Source of the DNA: Rhynchopus sp. YZ270_cl-10
Taxonomy: Eukaryota > Euglenozoa > Diplonemea > Diplonemida > Diplonemidae
NCBI GenBank assembly: GCA_964035575.1
Contig: OZ037924.1
Span: forward strand, 806,001-870,000
DNA length: 64,000 nt
Direction: 5' to 3'
Under the pieces are notes generated by a model. It saw only the letters and a program-made list of their open reading frames with translations. It did not search any database and was not told the DNA's origin. Positions 31,278 through 41,969 of the stretch are shown here, piece by piece (positions within the stretch are counted from its first letter, which is position 1; the number at the start of each line of letters is the position of its first letter). Position numbers and translations under genes: made by a program.

Positions 31278-32318
31278 ATGCCTGCGAAACACCTCCTCCT
31301 CACGCTTCTGTGCCTTGCCACCACACATGCAGAAATGATCACCGTTGAGACTGACCCGATGTACATCCTCCCGGAAGCGAACTACAGCTTCAGCTTCGAC
31401 GTCCCTGACTCACACACACTGCTCCGCCGCCTCTACGTTGTGAGTCTCACCGCAAACTCTACGTGCAGTGCCGTCCCCTCCGTTATTGTTCTGCTTGACA
31501 CAGAAACTTATGCCGATCACCTCCCATTTGGTTCATCACAGTGGTGGTTTATTGGTGTAAATATGACGGGTGAAAACGTGCAGGCAGTGGTCACTATGGA
31601 AAACTGCGCTTCTTCTGTCAAAGTTGTGGCAGAGTTTTACCACGTCGACGATGAGACGACTATTATCAGCAGCAGTCCCACGCTTATTCAAGGAACGGAT
31701 TCCTCCTATGTGGACATCAAAATCCCAACGAACGCGACGTATTTAACGAAAACAACGGCGCGCCTCTTGCACACAGTGAACTGTGCATTGCCCCTCACCG
31801 TTGGGGTCACAATCACCATCGATCTGATACAGTACACCACCACGGCGCCATGGAATGTAGGCGGCAGTGTGTCACTTCATAAGGAGCATTTGACCTATCT
31901 GCCGCCGTACTTCAGTGAGATAGTGTTCACAGTGATTGTGGACATCACTCATGCTTCTCCGTCCTGCGTTGCAAACTTTGACGTTGAGCTGAGCATGCAC
32001 CATGTCGACATCCCTGCAACATCTGTACCCAGCACTGCAGCACCCTGGAGCAACGCACCCTACGTGTTCACACCGACCCCGCCTGCCTTCGACCTCGATT
32101 GGAACTTCCTCGTCGTCTGCGTGGTTGCTGTGGTTGGCATCTGTGTTGCCATCATGATCTACTTACTCTACCAAAGAAGATGTGCCCCGAGCTACGCACA
32201 CCCTGTCGTTGCAACTGCAGTGCCTGGCGTAGTTGTTGATACAGCGGTGCAGGGTGTTTGTGTCGATGACACCCTGACTACTGGCACGGAACGGTCAACG
32301 CTTCTGCAAAGGGGATAA
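31278..32318 (+). CDS. family B surface protein B1
   Basis: A 346-aa protein. Signal peptide MPAKHLLLTLLCLATTHA (1-18). Domain 1 (about 19-127) has Cys 63 and 110 and ends VVAEFYHVDD. Domain 2 (about 130-245) has Cys 169 and 230 and ends VELSMHHVDI. Cysteine positions match family A almost residue for residue (63/111/170/230), but the last domain-2 Cys of A is Met here. A Pro/Ser/Thr stalk leads to FDLDWNF, a TM helix (about 277-297), QRRC, and a tail of about 45 residues ending ERSTLLQRG, an acidic dileucine motif of the [DE]xxxLL type. The ATG is 25 bases after the acceptor-like CTTCCACAG/GGCCACC, which all four B genes share. Ligand unknown. Confidence 0.87.
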   Translation: MPAKHLLLTLLCLATTHAEMITVETDPMYILPEANYSFSFDVPDSHTLLRRLYVVSLTANSTCSAVPSVIVLLDTETYADHLPFGSSQWWFIGVNMTGENVQAVVTMENCASSVKVVAEFYHVDDETTIISSSPTLIQGTDSSYVDIKIPTNATYLTKTTARLLHTVNCALPLTVGVTITIDLIQYTTTAPWNVGGSVSLHKEHLTYLPPYFSEIVFTVIVDITHASPSCVANFDVELSMHHVDIPATSVPSTAAPWSNAPYVFTPTPPAFDLDWNFLVVCVVAVVGICVAIMIYLLYQRRCAPSYAHPVVATAVPGVVVDTAVQGVCVDDTLTTGTERSTLLQRG

Positions 32319-32823
32319 AGGGGAGGAAGGAAGGTTCTATCTTTGATCCAACATGAGGCAGATGGGTATCATGGTGTGGTGGGCAGTATGATCCTCGTGT
32401 AGCGTTTTGTCGTTTATTCGTTATAACTGCAGACAGCAAAGATAAAGCAAATTTGATTCGTCATTTTGTGTAGATGTGTCCCCAATAGGGTTCATCTTCC
32501 CCTCTTTTTTTACTTCTTTTTACGACATGGGTGTAGGACAGCAGGGTCGGGGTCCACCCAGCGCACCGGTCATTATACCAAAGTATACTGTCACGAGAGG
32601 GCTTTGTATTTCAAGTCAAATTTTTATTTGTTTATGCGATCGTCCGGTTAGGAAAACAAAATGAAAACGAAAAAGAGTAAATGAGGTCCTTGTTGTTACC
32701 TCTGGGTTGCCCTCTGGGTTACATGTGCACCTCGGGCAGCTAGCTGGCCAGGAGGCACGGTGCCTGAAAGCAAAACCTTGAACCATCGCACCTTGCCTTC
32801 TTTTATCATTTCATTTTTTGTTA

Positions 32824-32870
32824 GAAGGTGCCTGAGTGCCTGAGGCTTAGGTTCATCTTACCCCTTTCTT
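32824..32870 (+). repeat. hairpin element copy
   Basis: GCCT (32830-32833) pairs with AGGC (32843-32846); GAAGGT precedes and GGTTCATCTTACCCC follows. A second small hairpin (GTGC/GCAC, then GTTCATACT) follows at about 32882-32910. The pair is repeated at 35957-36045 in the duplicated block. Confidence 0.6.
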
Positions 32871-34373
32871 CTTTAAACAGATGTGCACACGGCACGTTCA
32901 TACTCTTTTTATATCGTTTTCTTCTTGTATATTCGGGGCCTAAACCAAAAGACCTGACATTAATTCCCTCACTCTTGCCACAACTGCCCCCCTCCCCATC
33001 AGAGTTCCCTGTAACCCAGGCCCGATTTTGTCACACAGATGTTTGTGTGGCAGCTTCCGAAAAGAGAAGCTTGGGTGCGGTTCGTTCTCTGGGCCTCAGA
33101 GGGAAAAGGTGGGGGTTGTGGGTTCTCAATTCAATGATTTTGCTATTTTGTTTCCTCACAGTGCAAAAGACAGTTTTGTGGCCTTTTTTTCTTCCGCACT
33201 GGTGGTCAACGTGGCAAGCCCTTCGGTTGAAATAGTATCTAACTTTGATTTGCACTATTTTCAACGTTTCGAGCGTTTGCTTTGTGAAGACACCTTTAAT
33301 TCGATTTGCGTTGACACCGCATTCATATAAGTTTTTATTAACATTGCATTTCAAGTCAACTTTTTGTGTGTCAGTCTCAGTGTGTTGTGCTTCAATTATT
33401 TGATTCGCTTACCAGCAAAGGTGGTATCGACCCGGCGATCTCTCGCTCTTTAGAGTGGTGTGAGTGAATCTCGTGGTTAAGCATCGGTTTGCATGAATCT
33501 CAAGTTTTTTTTTTCTACCTCTGATTCCGCGACCCCGTGCCTGTAACGACACATAGTGTATATGAAATGTGGAGCACTTAGTCTTGCTGCGCAGCTGGGT
33601 AACGCGTTACCGTATTTTCCCTCCTGACATGCAAAGTGATAACAAGCCACAAAAAAGGCAAGTCAACGCTTGATCTCGGACCAACAGGCATTTTGCGCTG
33701 AAAGAACATTTCCCATCGCTTGCGCCAAACAGAATTCGACTCTTATTTGGCTACATTCAACGCAAAACGCTTGTCTAATAAAGAGATCACTTGGCGGTTA
33801 TTACTGTTTGGTTTTGTTGATCACGGGACATTAAACGTTCATCTTGCGTTTATATTTCCTCTCTTTCCCTTGCTGGGTAAAATCCCCCCCGTTTGAAAAG
33901 CCCCCTCATCATTTGTTTATCAGAGCAGGCCGTTTAAAAAGGCTGGGGTATAAAGAGATCGCGTGATTCGCCGAGCGGGTGTGAATCGCCTCTGTTCTCT
34001 TACGGTACGGACACTCACGTCGTACCCCTTGCATGAGCTCGACTGGGCTGCGTTTTTAGCACGTTTCAAGGCATATTCAGCTTAGCGATTAGTGTCATCT
34101 TATAAACTTTTCTTTCTTTTGAAGTTTGGTTGTTGTGGTTTTGATTGCTTCGCTTGGGTTTTGAGTGTTCACTGTGCAAGCACTTGGGTTAGGACTTGTA
34201 AAGGAGTTCTGCGCTAACAGAACTCGATAGGCGACTGAGCGTATCTAACAACCAAAGCAAATAACGTACAAGAAGAAACATAAGAAATGCAGGACAAATA
34301 GATAAAGAGAAAATAAAGAGCTTTTGACAAAAAGGGACAATAAAACCGTTTTGTAAGCTGATGTTGTATACCA

Positions 34374-34410
34374 CTGAAGGTGACCAGCCTTCGGCTCATC
34401 TCACAAAACC
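34374..34410 (+). repeat. hairpin element copy with a different stem
   Basis: GAAGG (34376-34380) pairs with CCTTC (34388-34392) around a 7-base loop (TGACCAG). It is followed by GGCTCATCTCACAAAACC. The stem differs completely from CTAAGC/GCTTAG, yet pairing and downstream sequence are kept. Confidence 0.6.
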
Positions 34411-34587
34411 CTCCTTTTTACTCTATTTTTGATATCAGATGTAAACCACGAAATGGATGTAGTGGACTGCATGGTTGGTCCACCCGGTACACCAAGGTAT
34501 ACTGTCACGAGCGGGCTTTGTATTTCGAATAAACTTTTCCAACCCACCCTTCATCACTTCCACAGGGCCACCCCCACTGCACACACC

Positions 34588-35631
34588 ATGCCTGCGAAAC
34601 ACCTCCTCCTCACGCTTCTGTGCCTTGCCACCACACATGCAGAAATGATCACCGTTGAGACTGACCCGATGTACATCCTCCCGGAGGCGAACTACAGCTT
34701 CAGCTTCGACGTCCCTGACTCACACACACTGCTCAGTCGCCTCTACGTTGTGAGTCTCACCACCAACTTCACGTGCAGTGCCGTCCCCTCCGTGGTTGTT
34801 CTGCTTGACACAGTAACTTATGCCGCTGATCTCCCATATAATTCATCGCAGTGGCCGTTTTTTATTGGTGTAAATATGACGGATGAAAACGTGCAGGCAG
34901 TGGTCACTATGGAAAACTGCGCTTCTTTTGTCAAAGTTGTGGCAGAGTTTTACCACGTCGACGATGAGATGACTATTGTCCACAGCGGTGCGGAGCTTAT
35001 TCGAGGAGATGAAGGTACCTATTTCGACGTCAAAATCCCATTCAACGCAACCTATATGTCGAAAACAACGGCACGTCTCTTGCACGCAGTGAACTGTTTT
35101 TTGCCCCTCTATGCTGACATCACAATACGCATCGGTCACACACAGTATACCTTAGAGACGGAGGTGGATGTAGGCGACACTCTGTCACTTGATCAAGGGC
35201 ATTTAGTCTCTCTGGGATCGTTCGACAGAGAGATGACGTTTCAAGTGTGGGTAGGAAACATGTATGCTACTCGGTCGTGTGTTGCAAACTTTGACGTTGA
35301 GCTGATCATGCACCATGTCGACATCCCTGCAACATCTGTACCCAGCACTGCAGCACCCTGGACGAACATACCCTTCCCTCCTCCCTACGTGTTCACACCG
35401 ACCCCGTCTGACTTCCACGTCGATTGGAACTTCCTCGTCCTTTGCGTGGTTGCTGTGGTTGGCATCTGTGTTGCCATCATGATCTACTTATTCTACCAAA
35501 GAAGACGTGCCCCGAGCTCACACCCTGTCGTTGCGGTGCCTGGCGTAGTTGTTGATACAGCGGTGCAGGGTGTCTGTGTCGATGACACCCCAGTTGACAC
35601 GGAACGGTCAGCACTTCTGCAAAGGGGATAA
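34588..35631 (+). CDS. family B surface protein B2
   Basis: A 347-aa member with the shared signal peptide and the nearly invariant first 50 residues. The variable patch in domain 1 includes TYAADLPYNSSQWPFFIGV; domain 2 differs from B1 over most of its central part (IGHTQYTLETEVDVGDTLSL). Cysteine framework as in B1. The stalk is longer (PWTNIPFPPPYVFTPTP). The TM helix matches B1 and the tail ends ERSALLQRG. The start at 34588 is supported by the shared signal peptide and the acceptor-like CTTCCACAG 25 bases upstream; the frame is open farther upstream through the conserved leader block. Confidence 0.87.
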   Translation: MPAKHLLLTLLCLATTHAEMITVETDPMYILPEANYSFSFDVPDSHTLLSRLYVVSLTTNFTCSAVPSVVVLLDTVTYAADLPYNSSQWPFFIGVNMTDENVQAVVTMENCASFVKVVAEFYHVDDEMTIVHSGAELIRGDEGTYFDVKIPFNATYMSKTTARLLHAVNCFLPLYADITIRIGHTQYTLETEVDVGDTLSLDQGHLVSLGSFDREMTFQVWVGNMYATRSCVANFDVELIMHHVDIPATSVPSTAAPWTNIPFPPPYVFTPTPSDFHVDWNFLVLCVVAVVGICVAIMIYLFYQRRRAPSSHPVVAVPGVVVDTAVQGVCVDDTPVDTERSALLQRG

Positions 35632-37028
35632 AGGGGAGGAAGGAAGGTCCTATTTTTGAACCAACATGAGGCAGATGGGTATCATGGTGTGGGCAGTATG
35701 ATACTCGTGTAGCGTTTTACCATTTATTCGTACCAACTCTGCGGACAGCAAAGATAAAGCAAATTTGGTTCGTCATTTTGCGTCTTTAAGGAGTTTGCAA
35801 GAGGAGAGGTGTGTAGATGTGTGAGCCCCCAATAGGGTTCATCTTCCCCCCTTTTTTTACTTCTTTTTACGACATGGATGCAGGACAGCACGGTGCCCTG
35901 AAAGCAAAACCTTGAACCATCGCACCTTGCTTTCTTTTATCATTTCATTTTTTGTTAGAAGGTGCCTGAGTGCCTGAGGCTTAGGTTCATCTTACCCCTT
36001 TCTTCTTTAAACAGATGTGCACACGGCACGTTCATACTCTTTTTATATCGTTTTCTTCTTTTATATTCGGGGCCTAAACCAAAAGACCCTGACATTAATT
36101 CCCTCACTCTTGCCACAACTGCCCCCCTCCCCATCAAAGTTCCCTGTAACCCAGGCCCGATTTTGTCACACAGATGTTTGTGTGGCAGCTTCCGAAAAGA
36201 GAAGCTTGGGTGCGGTTCGTTCTCTGGGCCTCAGAGGGAAAAGGTGGGGGTTGTGGGTTCTCAATTCAATGATTTTGCTATTTTGTTTCCTCACAGTGCA
36301 AAAGACAGTTTTGTGGCCTTTTTTTCTTCCGCACTGGTGGTCAACGTGGCAAGCCCTTCGGTTGAAATAGTATCTAACTTTGATTTGCACTATTTCAACG
36401 TTTCGAGCGTTTGCTTTGTGAAGACACCTTTAATTCGATTTGCGTTGACACCGCATTCATATAAGTTTTATTAGCATTGCATTTCAAGTCAACTTTTTGT
36501 GTGTCAGTCTCAGTGTGTTGTGCTTCAATTATTTGATTCGGAAGTCAACGCTTGATCTCGGATTAACAGGCATTTTGCGCTGAAAGAAAAATTTCCCATC
36601 ACTTGTAAACGGAATTCGACTCTTATTTGGCTACATTCAACGCAAAACGCTTGTCTAATAAAGAGATCACTTGGCGGTTATTACTGTTTGGTTTTGTTGA
36701 TCACGGGACATTAAACGTTCATCTTGCGTTTATATTTCCTCTCTTTCCCTTGCTGGGTAAAATCCCCCCCGTTTGAAAAGCCCCCTCATCATTTGTTTAT
36801 CAGAGCAGGCCGTTTAAAAAGGCTGGGGTATAAAGAGATCGCGTGATTCGCCGAGTGGTTGCTATTTTTAATATCAGATGTAAACCATGAATGGATGTAG
36901 TGGACTGCATGGCTGGTCCACCCGGTACAGCACCAAGGTACACTGTCACGAGCGGGCTTTGTATTTCGAATAAACTTTTCCAACCCACCCTTCATCACTT
37001 CCACAGGGCCACCCCCACTGCACACACC
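35632..37028. other. spacer between B2 and B3
   Basis: Consists largely of the two duplicated blocks 35888-36540 and 36542-36855, followed by the B-type upstream block (about 36876-37028). It contains the hairpin element copy at 35957-36003. No gene. Confidence 0.7.
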
Positions 37029-38111
37029 ATGCCTGCGAAACACCTCCTCCTCACGCTTCTGTGCCTTGCCACCACACATGCAGAAATGATCACCGTTGAG
37101 ACTGACCCGATGTACATCCTCCCGGAGGCGAACTACAGCTTCAGCTTCGACGTCCCTGACTCACACACACTGCTCAGTCGTCTCTATGTTGTGAGTCTCA
37201 CCACCACCACCAACTTCACGTGCAGTGCCGCCCCCTCCGTGGTTGTTCTGCTTGACACAGAAACTTATGCCGATTATCTTCCATATAACACCACACAATC
37301 GTTTTTTATTGGTGAAAATATGACTGGTGAAAACGTGCAGGCAGTGGTCACTATGGAAAACTGCGCTGCTTTTGTCAAAGTTGTGGCAGAGTTTTACCAC
37401 GTCGACGATGAGACGACTATTGTCAAGAGCGATACGATGCTTACTCTAGGAGGTGTCGACAACTATAACGCCATCCAAATCCCATTCAACGCGACGTATT
37501 TAACGAAAACAACGGCACGCCTCTTGCGCACAGTGAATTGTGTATTGCCCATCTATGTTGCCATCATAGTTACCATTCATCGGATACAGTATACCACAGA
37601 GACGGCGGTGGATGTAGGTGGCACTGTGGCAGTTGATAAGGGGATTTTGTTCTTTATGGACCAGTTCGACAAAGACATGATATTCCCATTTTGGGTAAGT
37701 ACCAACGCTTCTCCGTTCTGTGCTGCCTACCTTGACGTTGAGCTGAGCATGCACCATGTCGACATCCCTGCAACATCTGTACCCAGCACTGCAGCACCCT
37801 GGACGCACATACCCTTCACTTCTCCCTTCCCTCCTCCCTTCCCTCCTCCCCACGTGTACACACCTAGTCCTCCGGCTGGAACCCGCGTCGATTGGAACTT
37901 CCTCGTCGTCTGCGTGGTTATTGTAGTTGGCATCTGCGTTACCATCATGATCTACTTATTCTGCCAAAGAAGACGTGCCCAGAGCAACGCACACCCTGTC
38001 GTTGCAACTGCGGTGCCTGGCCTAGTTGTAGACGCAGAGGTGCAGGGTGTTTGTGTCGATGACACCCTGACTACTGGCACGGAACGGTCAACGCTTCTGC
38101 AAAGGGGATGA
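37029..38111 (+). CDS. family B surface protein B3
   Basis: A 360-aa member. Signal peptide and N-terminal block as in B1. The domain 1 patch is TYADYLPYNTTQSFFIG. Domain 2 is the most diverged of the family (HRIQYTTETAVDVGGTVAV and FCAAYLDVELSMHHVDI). The stalk has a tandem FPPP expansion (TSPFPPPFPPPHVYTPSPP). TM helix VVCVVIVVGICVTIMIYLFC, then a tail ending ERSTLLQRG. TM, tail and the 3' flank to about 38227 are nearly identical to B4, whereas the ectodomains differ. The acceptor-like CTTCCACAG precedes the ATG by 25 bases. Confidence 0.87.
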   Translation: MPAKHLLLTLLCLATTHAEMITVETDPMYILPEANYSFSFDVPDSHTLLSRLYVVSLTTTTNFTCSAAPSVVVLLDTETYADYLPYNTTQSFFIGENMTGENVQAVVTMENCAAFVKVVAEFYHVDDETTIVKSDTMLTLGGVDNYNAIQIPFNATYLTKTTARLLRTVNCVLPIYVAIIVTIHRIQYTTETAVDVGGTVAVDKGILFFMDQFDKDMIFPFWVSTNASPFCAAYLDVELSMHHVDIPATSVPSTAAPWTHIPFTSPFPPPFPPPHVYTPSPPAGTRVDWNFLVVCVVIVVGICVTIMIYLFCQRRRAQSNAHPVVATAVPGLVVDAEVQGVCVDDTLTTGTERSTLLQRG

Positions 38112-38288
38112 AGGGGAGGAAGGAAGGTTCTATCTTTGAACAACATGAGGCAGATGTGTGCGACGAAGTACAGTGAAGAGATGAGGTTGTGTGTGAGCTC
38201 CCAATGGGGTTTATCTTTGCTTTTTTTTATCGTGTAATTTTTGACTCGTGTACAAATCCTTCAGGAAGAACCAAAAATTATAATCTGG

Positions 38289-38386
38289 GAGCGTGTAATT
38301 ATTACCAAGCGTGTAATTATGAATCGTTAGGGATTTGCGACCAAAAATGTCACCGCCGTGTAATTATGGGTAATAATTACACGCTC
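38289..38386. repeat. AT-rich foldback element
   Basis: An 18-base arm GAGCGTGTAATTATTACC (38289-38306) has a perfect complement at 38369-38386. CGTGTAATTATG occurs again internally. The motif is shared with 1349-1442 and 41779-41934. Confidence 0.85.
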
Positions 38387-38466
38387 AAACCCACTTTTGG
38401 TGATCCTAAGTCGCCAAAGGGAAAGGGACTCTGCAAAAAATTTTTCCCCCCCTATAAGCACGGATG

Positions 38467-38650
38467 CTGCCAGATCTGGCCAGATTTGGGGGCCAATTTC
38501 CCAGATCTGGCTCGTTTTCCAGATGTGGAGATCTTGTTTCCAGATCTGGCCAGATCTGGCCAGATCTGGGAATCTGGGAAATTTTTTTTTTCAAAAAAAA
38601 AAAAAACTCCCCAGATCTGGCCAGATCTGGAAATCTGGCCAGTTTTTTTT
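38467..38650. repeat. array of CCAGATCTGG palindromes
   Basis: About ten copies of the self-complementary decamer CCAGATCTGG or close variants, partly tandem, interrupted by T/A runs. The edge GGATGCTGCCAGATC is the reverse complement of the right edge of the array at 41229-41382. The sequence ATTTCGACGATTTGAG follows both arrays. Confidence 0.85.
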
Positions 38651-38699
38651 TTCCCTCAGATTTCTGGCTATTGTCTCCCAGGGAAAGGGACTCTCGAAT

Positions 38700-39380
38700 T
38701 TTTTTTTTCGCCCCTAAAAAGGGCTAATTTCGACGATTTGAGGCCATTGAAACGTGGTTTTGCGAACCCGAAATTTCATGGTTTTTACCAAAGACAAGTC
38801 GATTTTTGAAAAATCTCGAAAAAAAAAAAATTTTTTTTTCCGGGAAAATTTTGACCCCTGAGCAGGGTTTTTGTGTACCAAAAAGTGCAAAAAAACGCAA
38901 GAGTCGGGTGTTTTGACGATCTGGTACCGCCATATGCAGTACAGGGGCCCACAATTTCGACTTTTTCTTAGCAATTTCCTTCATAATTTTTTTTTCTTCG
39001 ATTTCTGGCAAAGGCAAATCTCAGGCAAAAAAAATTCACCCCTGATAGTGGGTCCTTGGGTGTCCAAAGATGCCAAAAACACAAAAATTTTGATGTTTTG
39101 ACCATCTGTGGGCGCCTAAAACGCACTTCTCTGCCCAAAAAATGAAAATCGATTTTTCCTTAGCGTTTTTATAGCCGTGATTTTTGGGTATTTTTTCGCA
39201 AAGGGAAAAAAAAAAATATCAACCAAAATAGTGGGTCCTTGGGTGACCAAAAATGCAAAAAAACGTTTTTTTTTGGTGTTTTGACCCTTCAGAACCACCC
39301 AAAACGCACTTTTGTGTACCAAAACACGCATATTTCAGATTTCCTCAGCAATTCCTTCACAAGTGCAAGGTGATTTTTGA
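38700..39380 (+). repeat. degenerate tandem repeat, period about 180 bp
   Basis: The phrase GGGTCCTTGGGTG, then a CCAAA..TGC segment, GTTTTGACC and AAAACGCACTT recur at about 38868 (diverged), 39047 and 39230. The units are rich in A and T runs and have no coding potential. Confidence 0.65.
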
Positions 39381-39477
39381 CCAAACTAATTTTGTGCACT
39401 TTTTTTGTGGTCACGTAACGCTAAAATCCTCTCCGTGATGCGAGAATTACATGTGAGAATGCGATAATGATTCTCGC

Positions 39478-39690
39478 ATGCGAACGCCCAAAACCACGAA
39501 GGAGGACGCAAGCAAGGCTTCAGTGCACTTAGGTACAGGATGCGTCGTTTTCAGTTACAAAAAAGGGTACTGTGAAGCGGTTGAGGCACACACACAGACC
39601 CGTTGCAAAATGCATCTGGGACCCACGCTAGACCCCCCAAAAGCTGTAAAACCATATATTTCCATCTCGCGACCCCAGCGGATGGACTGA
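39478..39690 (+). CDS. small open reading frame, doubtful
   Basis: 70 codons starting at an ATG inside an inverted repeat (39438-39479). The product is hydrophilic, with a CEAVEAHTQTRCKMHLGP stretch and a basic end. Base composition is more balanced than in the surrounding AT-rich repeats. No family recognised, no splice signal seen. It might be an exon of the small gene downstream or chance. Confidence 0.25.
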   Translation: MRTPKTTKEDASKASVHLGTGCVVFSYKKGYCEAVEAHTQTRCKMHLGPTLDPPKAVKPYISISRPQRMD

Positions 39691-39866
39691 GGTGTTTTTT
39701 TTTGGGTGTTTAGAAAGGTTTTTGTCCGATTGGAGAATTTTTTCGGTAAGTGTTGCATTTTGTCCCCACTGAGTGTGCACTCAGAAAACACTCATCAATA
39801 AAACGACCTTTCTGTTCGGTAAAAAATAGTTATTTTCTATCGTAGTAGTGGGTTTGTCGTGCAGTG

Positions 39867-40203
39867 ATGTTCTTTGTACCTGGAGAGTGGGCCGAGTGCA
39901 AGGTATGTTTTTAACCCCCCGATTTTCTCCCTTTTCGACATGTTCGCTATTTTTTAGCTATTTTTTTTTTTTGTCAACAAAAATGTCACTTTTACGTTTA
40001 AGGGGTACGGGGCGGCTTCTTGTTTGTTTGTTTGTTTTTTTGTTGTAGTCTCTACTTTTACATTCAATTTCTCTTAACAGGTACCCGAACCGACGACCCT
40101 TCATCATAACAGCGAAGCAGTGCCGACGGAAGAGCTGGTGCAATTATTTCAAAACCAGGTGGCGATCGTAAAAGTCGGGTTTATATACCAACTTTTCCAT
40201 TAA
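39867..40203 (+). CDS. possible two-exon small protein or exon pair
   Basis: Exon 39867-39902 (MFFVPGEWAECK) ends at a strong donor, AAG/GTATGT. A 178-bp pyrimidine-rich intron ends CTCTTAACAG at 40080. Exon 40081-40203 continues in phase 0 with VPEPTTLHHNSEAVPTEELV and stops at 40203, giving 52 aa in all. The donor matches that of the first gene in the window. A second donor may exist at AACCAG/GTGGCG (about 40156). No family recognised. The intact phase over a good intron is the main support. Confidence 0.35.
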
Positions 40204-41228
40204 CCCACCCCATAGACCACCCTAATTATTATGAAACTCTTAGTCAGTCACTGCTATAGCCATTTAACCCAGGGAGCGTAGCTAGTGCAAGAAATTCGAC
40301 TTCGGGATCCGGAAAGTCTGTCCTCTGCTTGCGGAGGACTAGGCACAAGAAAATATTGCGTTCCCCCAGAAAACTAATTTTTGTCACAGTAATTTTTGCC
40401 CAGGGCATGCTCTTGAAGCATGGCGGCTTGGTGTGAGAAGGGGCAGTGTATTGTTTTGTTCTAGATTTCAACGGTTGTTAGAACGAGTCAAGTGGATGCT
40501 TATCTAAACACTGACTTTAGTACAGACCCGAGAGATCACACATGACTTTGAGGAAAGAACAAAGCAATGCATCTGTACCCGCACGCCAGGTTGTAGTTAC
40601 TTCAGAATTTTCTTAAGTTTGCATGAACGAGGAGGGGCGAATCATTCTTCGGGAACCATAGTTGTATACCATGGAATGATTTTCTCAAAAACACCACGTG
40701 GGGGCTGAATTCAATCCCTTAAGAATTGCGAATTCAGCCTTTGTAGAAGGTACGTCTTACTTGTACTTGTACTTGTATGCCGTGTCCACCCTTCTCGACC
40801 TTACCGGTTCACATGTACGAATAATATTAGGCAGTGGTAACACCCTTCTCAATTGTGCAAACTTAAGAATTTTCTGCTGGAACTTACCAAAATCGATTTT
40901 CTTTCACCCCAAACACCCGCAACACCCCACCTGCTACTTCGGTAGCCTGTGTTGTTGGGAGTTGGTTCTCATGTTGATCCCCAGTGTTTTGCACTGCTTC
41001 TTCTGAGCCCAACGCTGTTTGGCCTGTCGACGTAATAAATACGAAGACAGGGCGGCGGTGCCAACAATTTTCCAATGATGTAACGTTTATCTGATTGATT
41101 TATCGTTTGATATACCTTGTGTGTCCTACTTCGTAACTTGCACACACGATCAACGTATATTGAACGGTACTTCAAGCGATACTTCGTTATGTCATTGGGG
41201 GTACCTGGAAAAAAAAATTTTCCCAGAC

Positions 41229-41382
41229 GTCCCAGATCTCCCAGATGTGGCCAGATCTGGCCAGATCTGGCCAGATCTGGGACGTCTGGGAAAAAATTTT
41301 TTTTCAAAAAAAAAAAAAATTTTCCCAGATCTGGCCAGATCTGGGCGGCCCAGATCTGGAGATCTGGCCAGATCTGGCAGCA
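41229..41382. repeat. second CCAGATCTGG palindrome array
   Basis: Tandem CCAGATCTGG copies bordered by CCCAGACGTC and its complement, and by T/A runs. The right edge GATCTGGCAGCATCC mirrors the left edge of the first array. Confidence 0.85.
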
Positions 41383-41778
41383 TCCGTGTATAAGGGTTAA
41401 TTTCGACGATTTGAGCCCATTCAAAGCAAAATTTGACCCATTTGAGCAGTTCTAGGCCCCTCAAACACGTTTTTGATTATCCGCCAAAAAAAAAAAAATC
41501 CCGGAAAAACACACCGGAAACCTCAACTTCACGCTTCGCATCGTCCAAGGATAGACAGTTGTTACCAACTTGTTGAAATGTGATTCCCAACCCCAAACCA
41601 AGAATGATCACAAATAATTATACCCTCTCCCACTTTTTCGGTTCAACATCCATACTTCGGCACATTTCCCATACACCCCACATACACCCTCCCATCATCG
41701 ACATGCACAGTGACTGGAGGGTGACGGGGACTCGCCGGATTTGTACACTCGTCAAAAATTGCACGATAAAAAAAAAAC

Positions 41779-41934
41779 TAATTATGTGAAATTATTACCA
41801 GATAATTACACTTAGGTGTGTTTTTTGTCACTTGTTCCCTAAACCCACTCGCTTCGCTCGTGGGTTTAGGTCACTCGTGACAAAAAACACACCTGCGTGT
41901 GTAATTATGGGGTAATAATTACCCAATAATTATA
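41779..41934. repeat. AT-rich foldback element with nested arms
   Basis: AGGTGTGTTTTTTGTCAC (41814-41831) has a perfect complement at 41877-41894. The inner hairpin is TAAACCCAC/GTGGGTTTA around TCGCTTCGCTC. The outer parts are TAATTAC/GTAATTA-type palindromes ending GGTAATAATTACCC. Same plan as the element at 2117-2283. Confidence 0.85.
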
Positions 41935-41969
41935 TCATACATTCCATGACTTTGCGTATACTTTTTCAT

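Larger units (their letters stand above)
32319..34587. other. spacer between B1 and B2, partly duplicated after B2
   Basis: Two blocks recur downstream of B2: 32755-33407 equals 35888-36540, and 33660-33975 equals 36542-36855, both close to identical. An extra 252 bp (33408-33659) is absent from the second copy but is related to 44280-44690. Contains a relative of the hairpin element (32575-32630), a hairpin element at 32824-32870, another at 34374-34410, and the B-type upstream block from about 34440. No gene recognised. Confidence 0.6.
38112..41969. other. 3.9-kb repeat-rich spacer between B3 and the 3.38-kb duplicated block
   Basis: Holds a foldback element (38289-38386), two CCAGATCTGG palindrome arrays (38467-38650 and 41229-41382), a degenerate tandem repeat with a period near 180 bp (38700-39380), an inverted repeat (39438-39479), a short open reading frame (39478-39690), a possible two-exon small gene (39867-40203) and a foldback element (41779-41934). 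The stretch 40210-41200 shows nothing recognisable. Confidence 0.6.
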
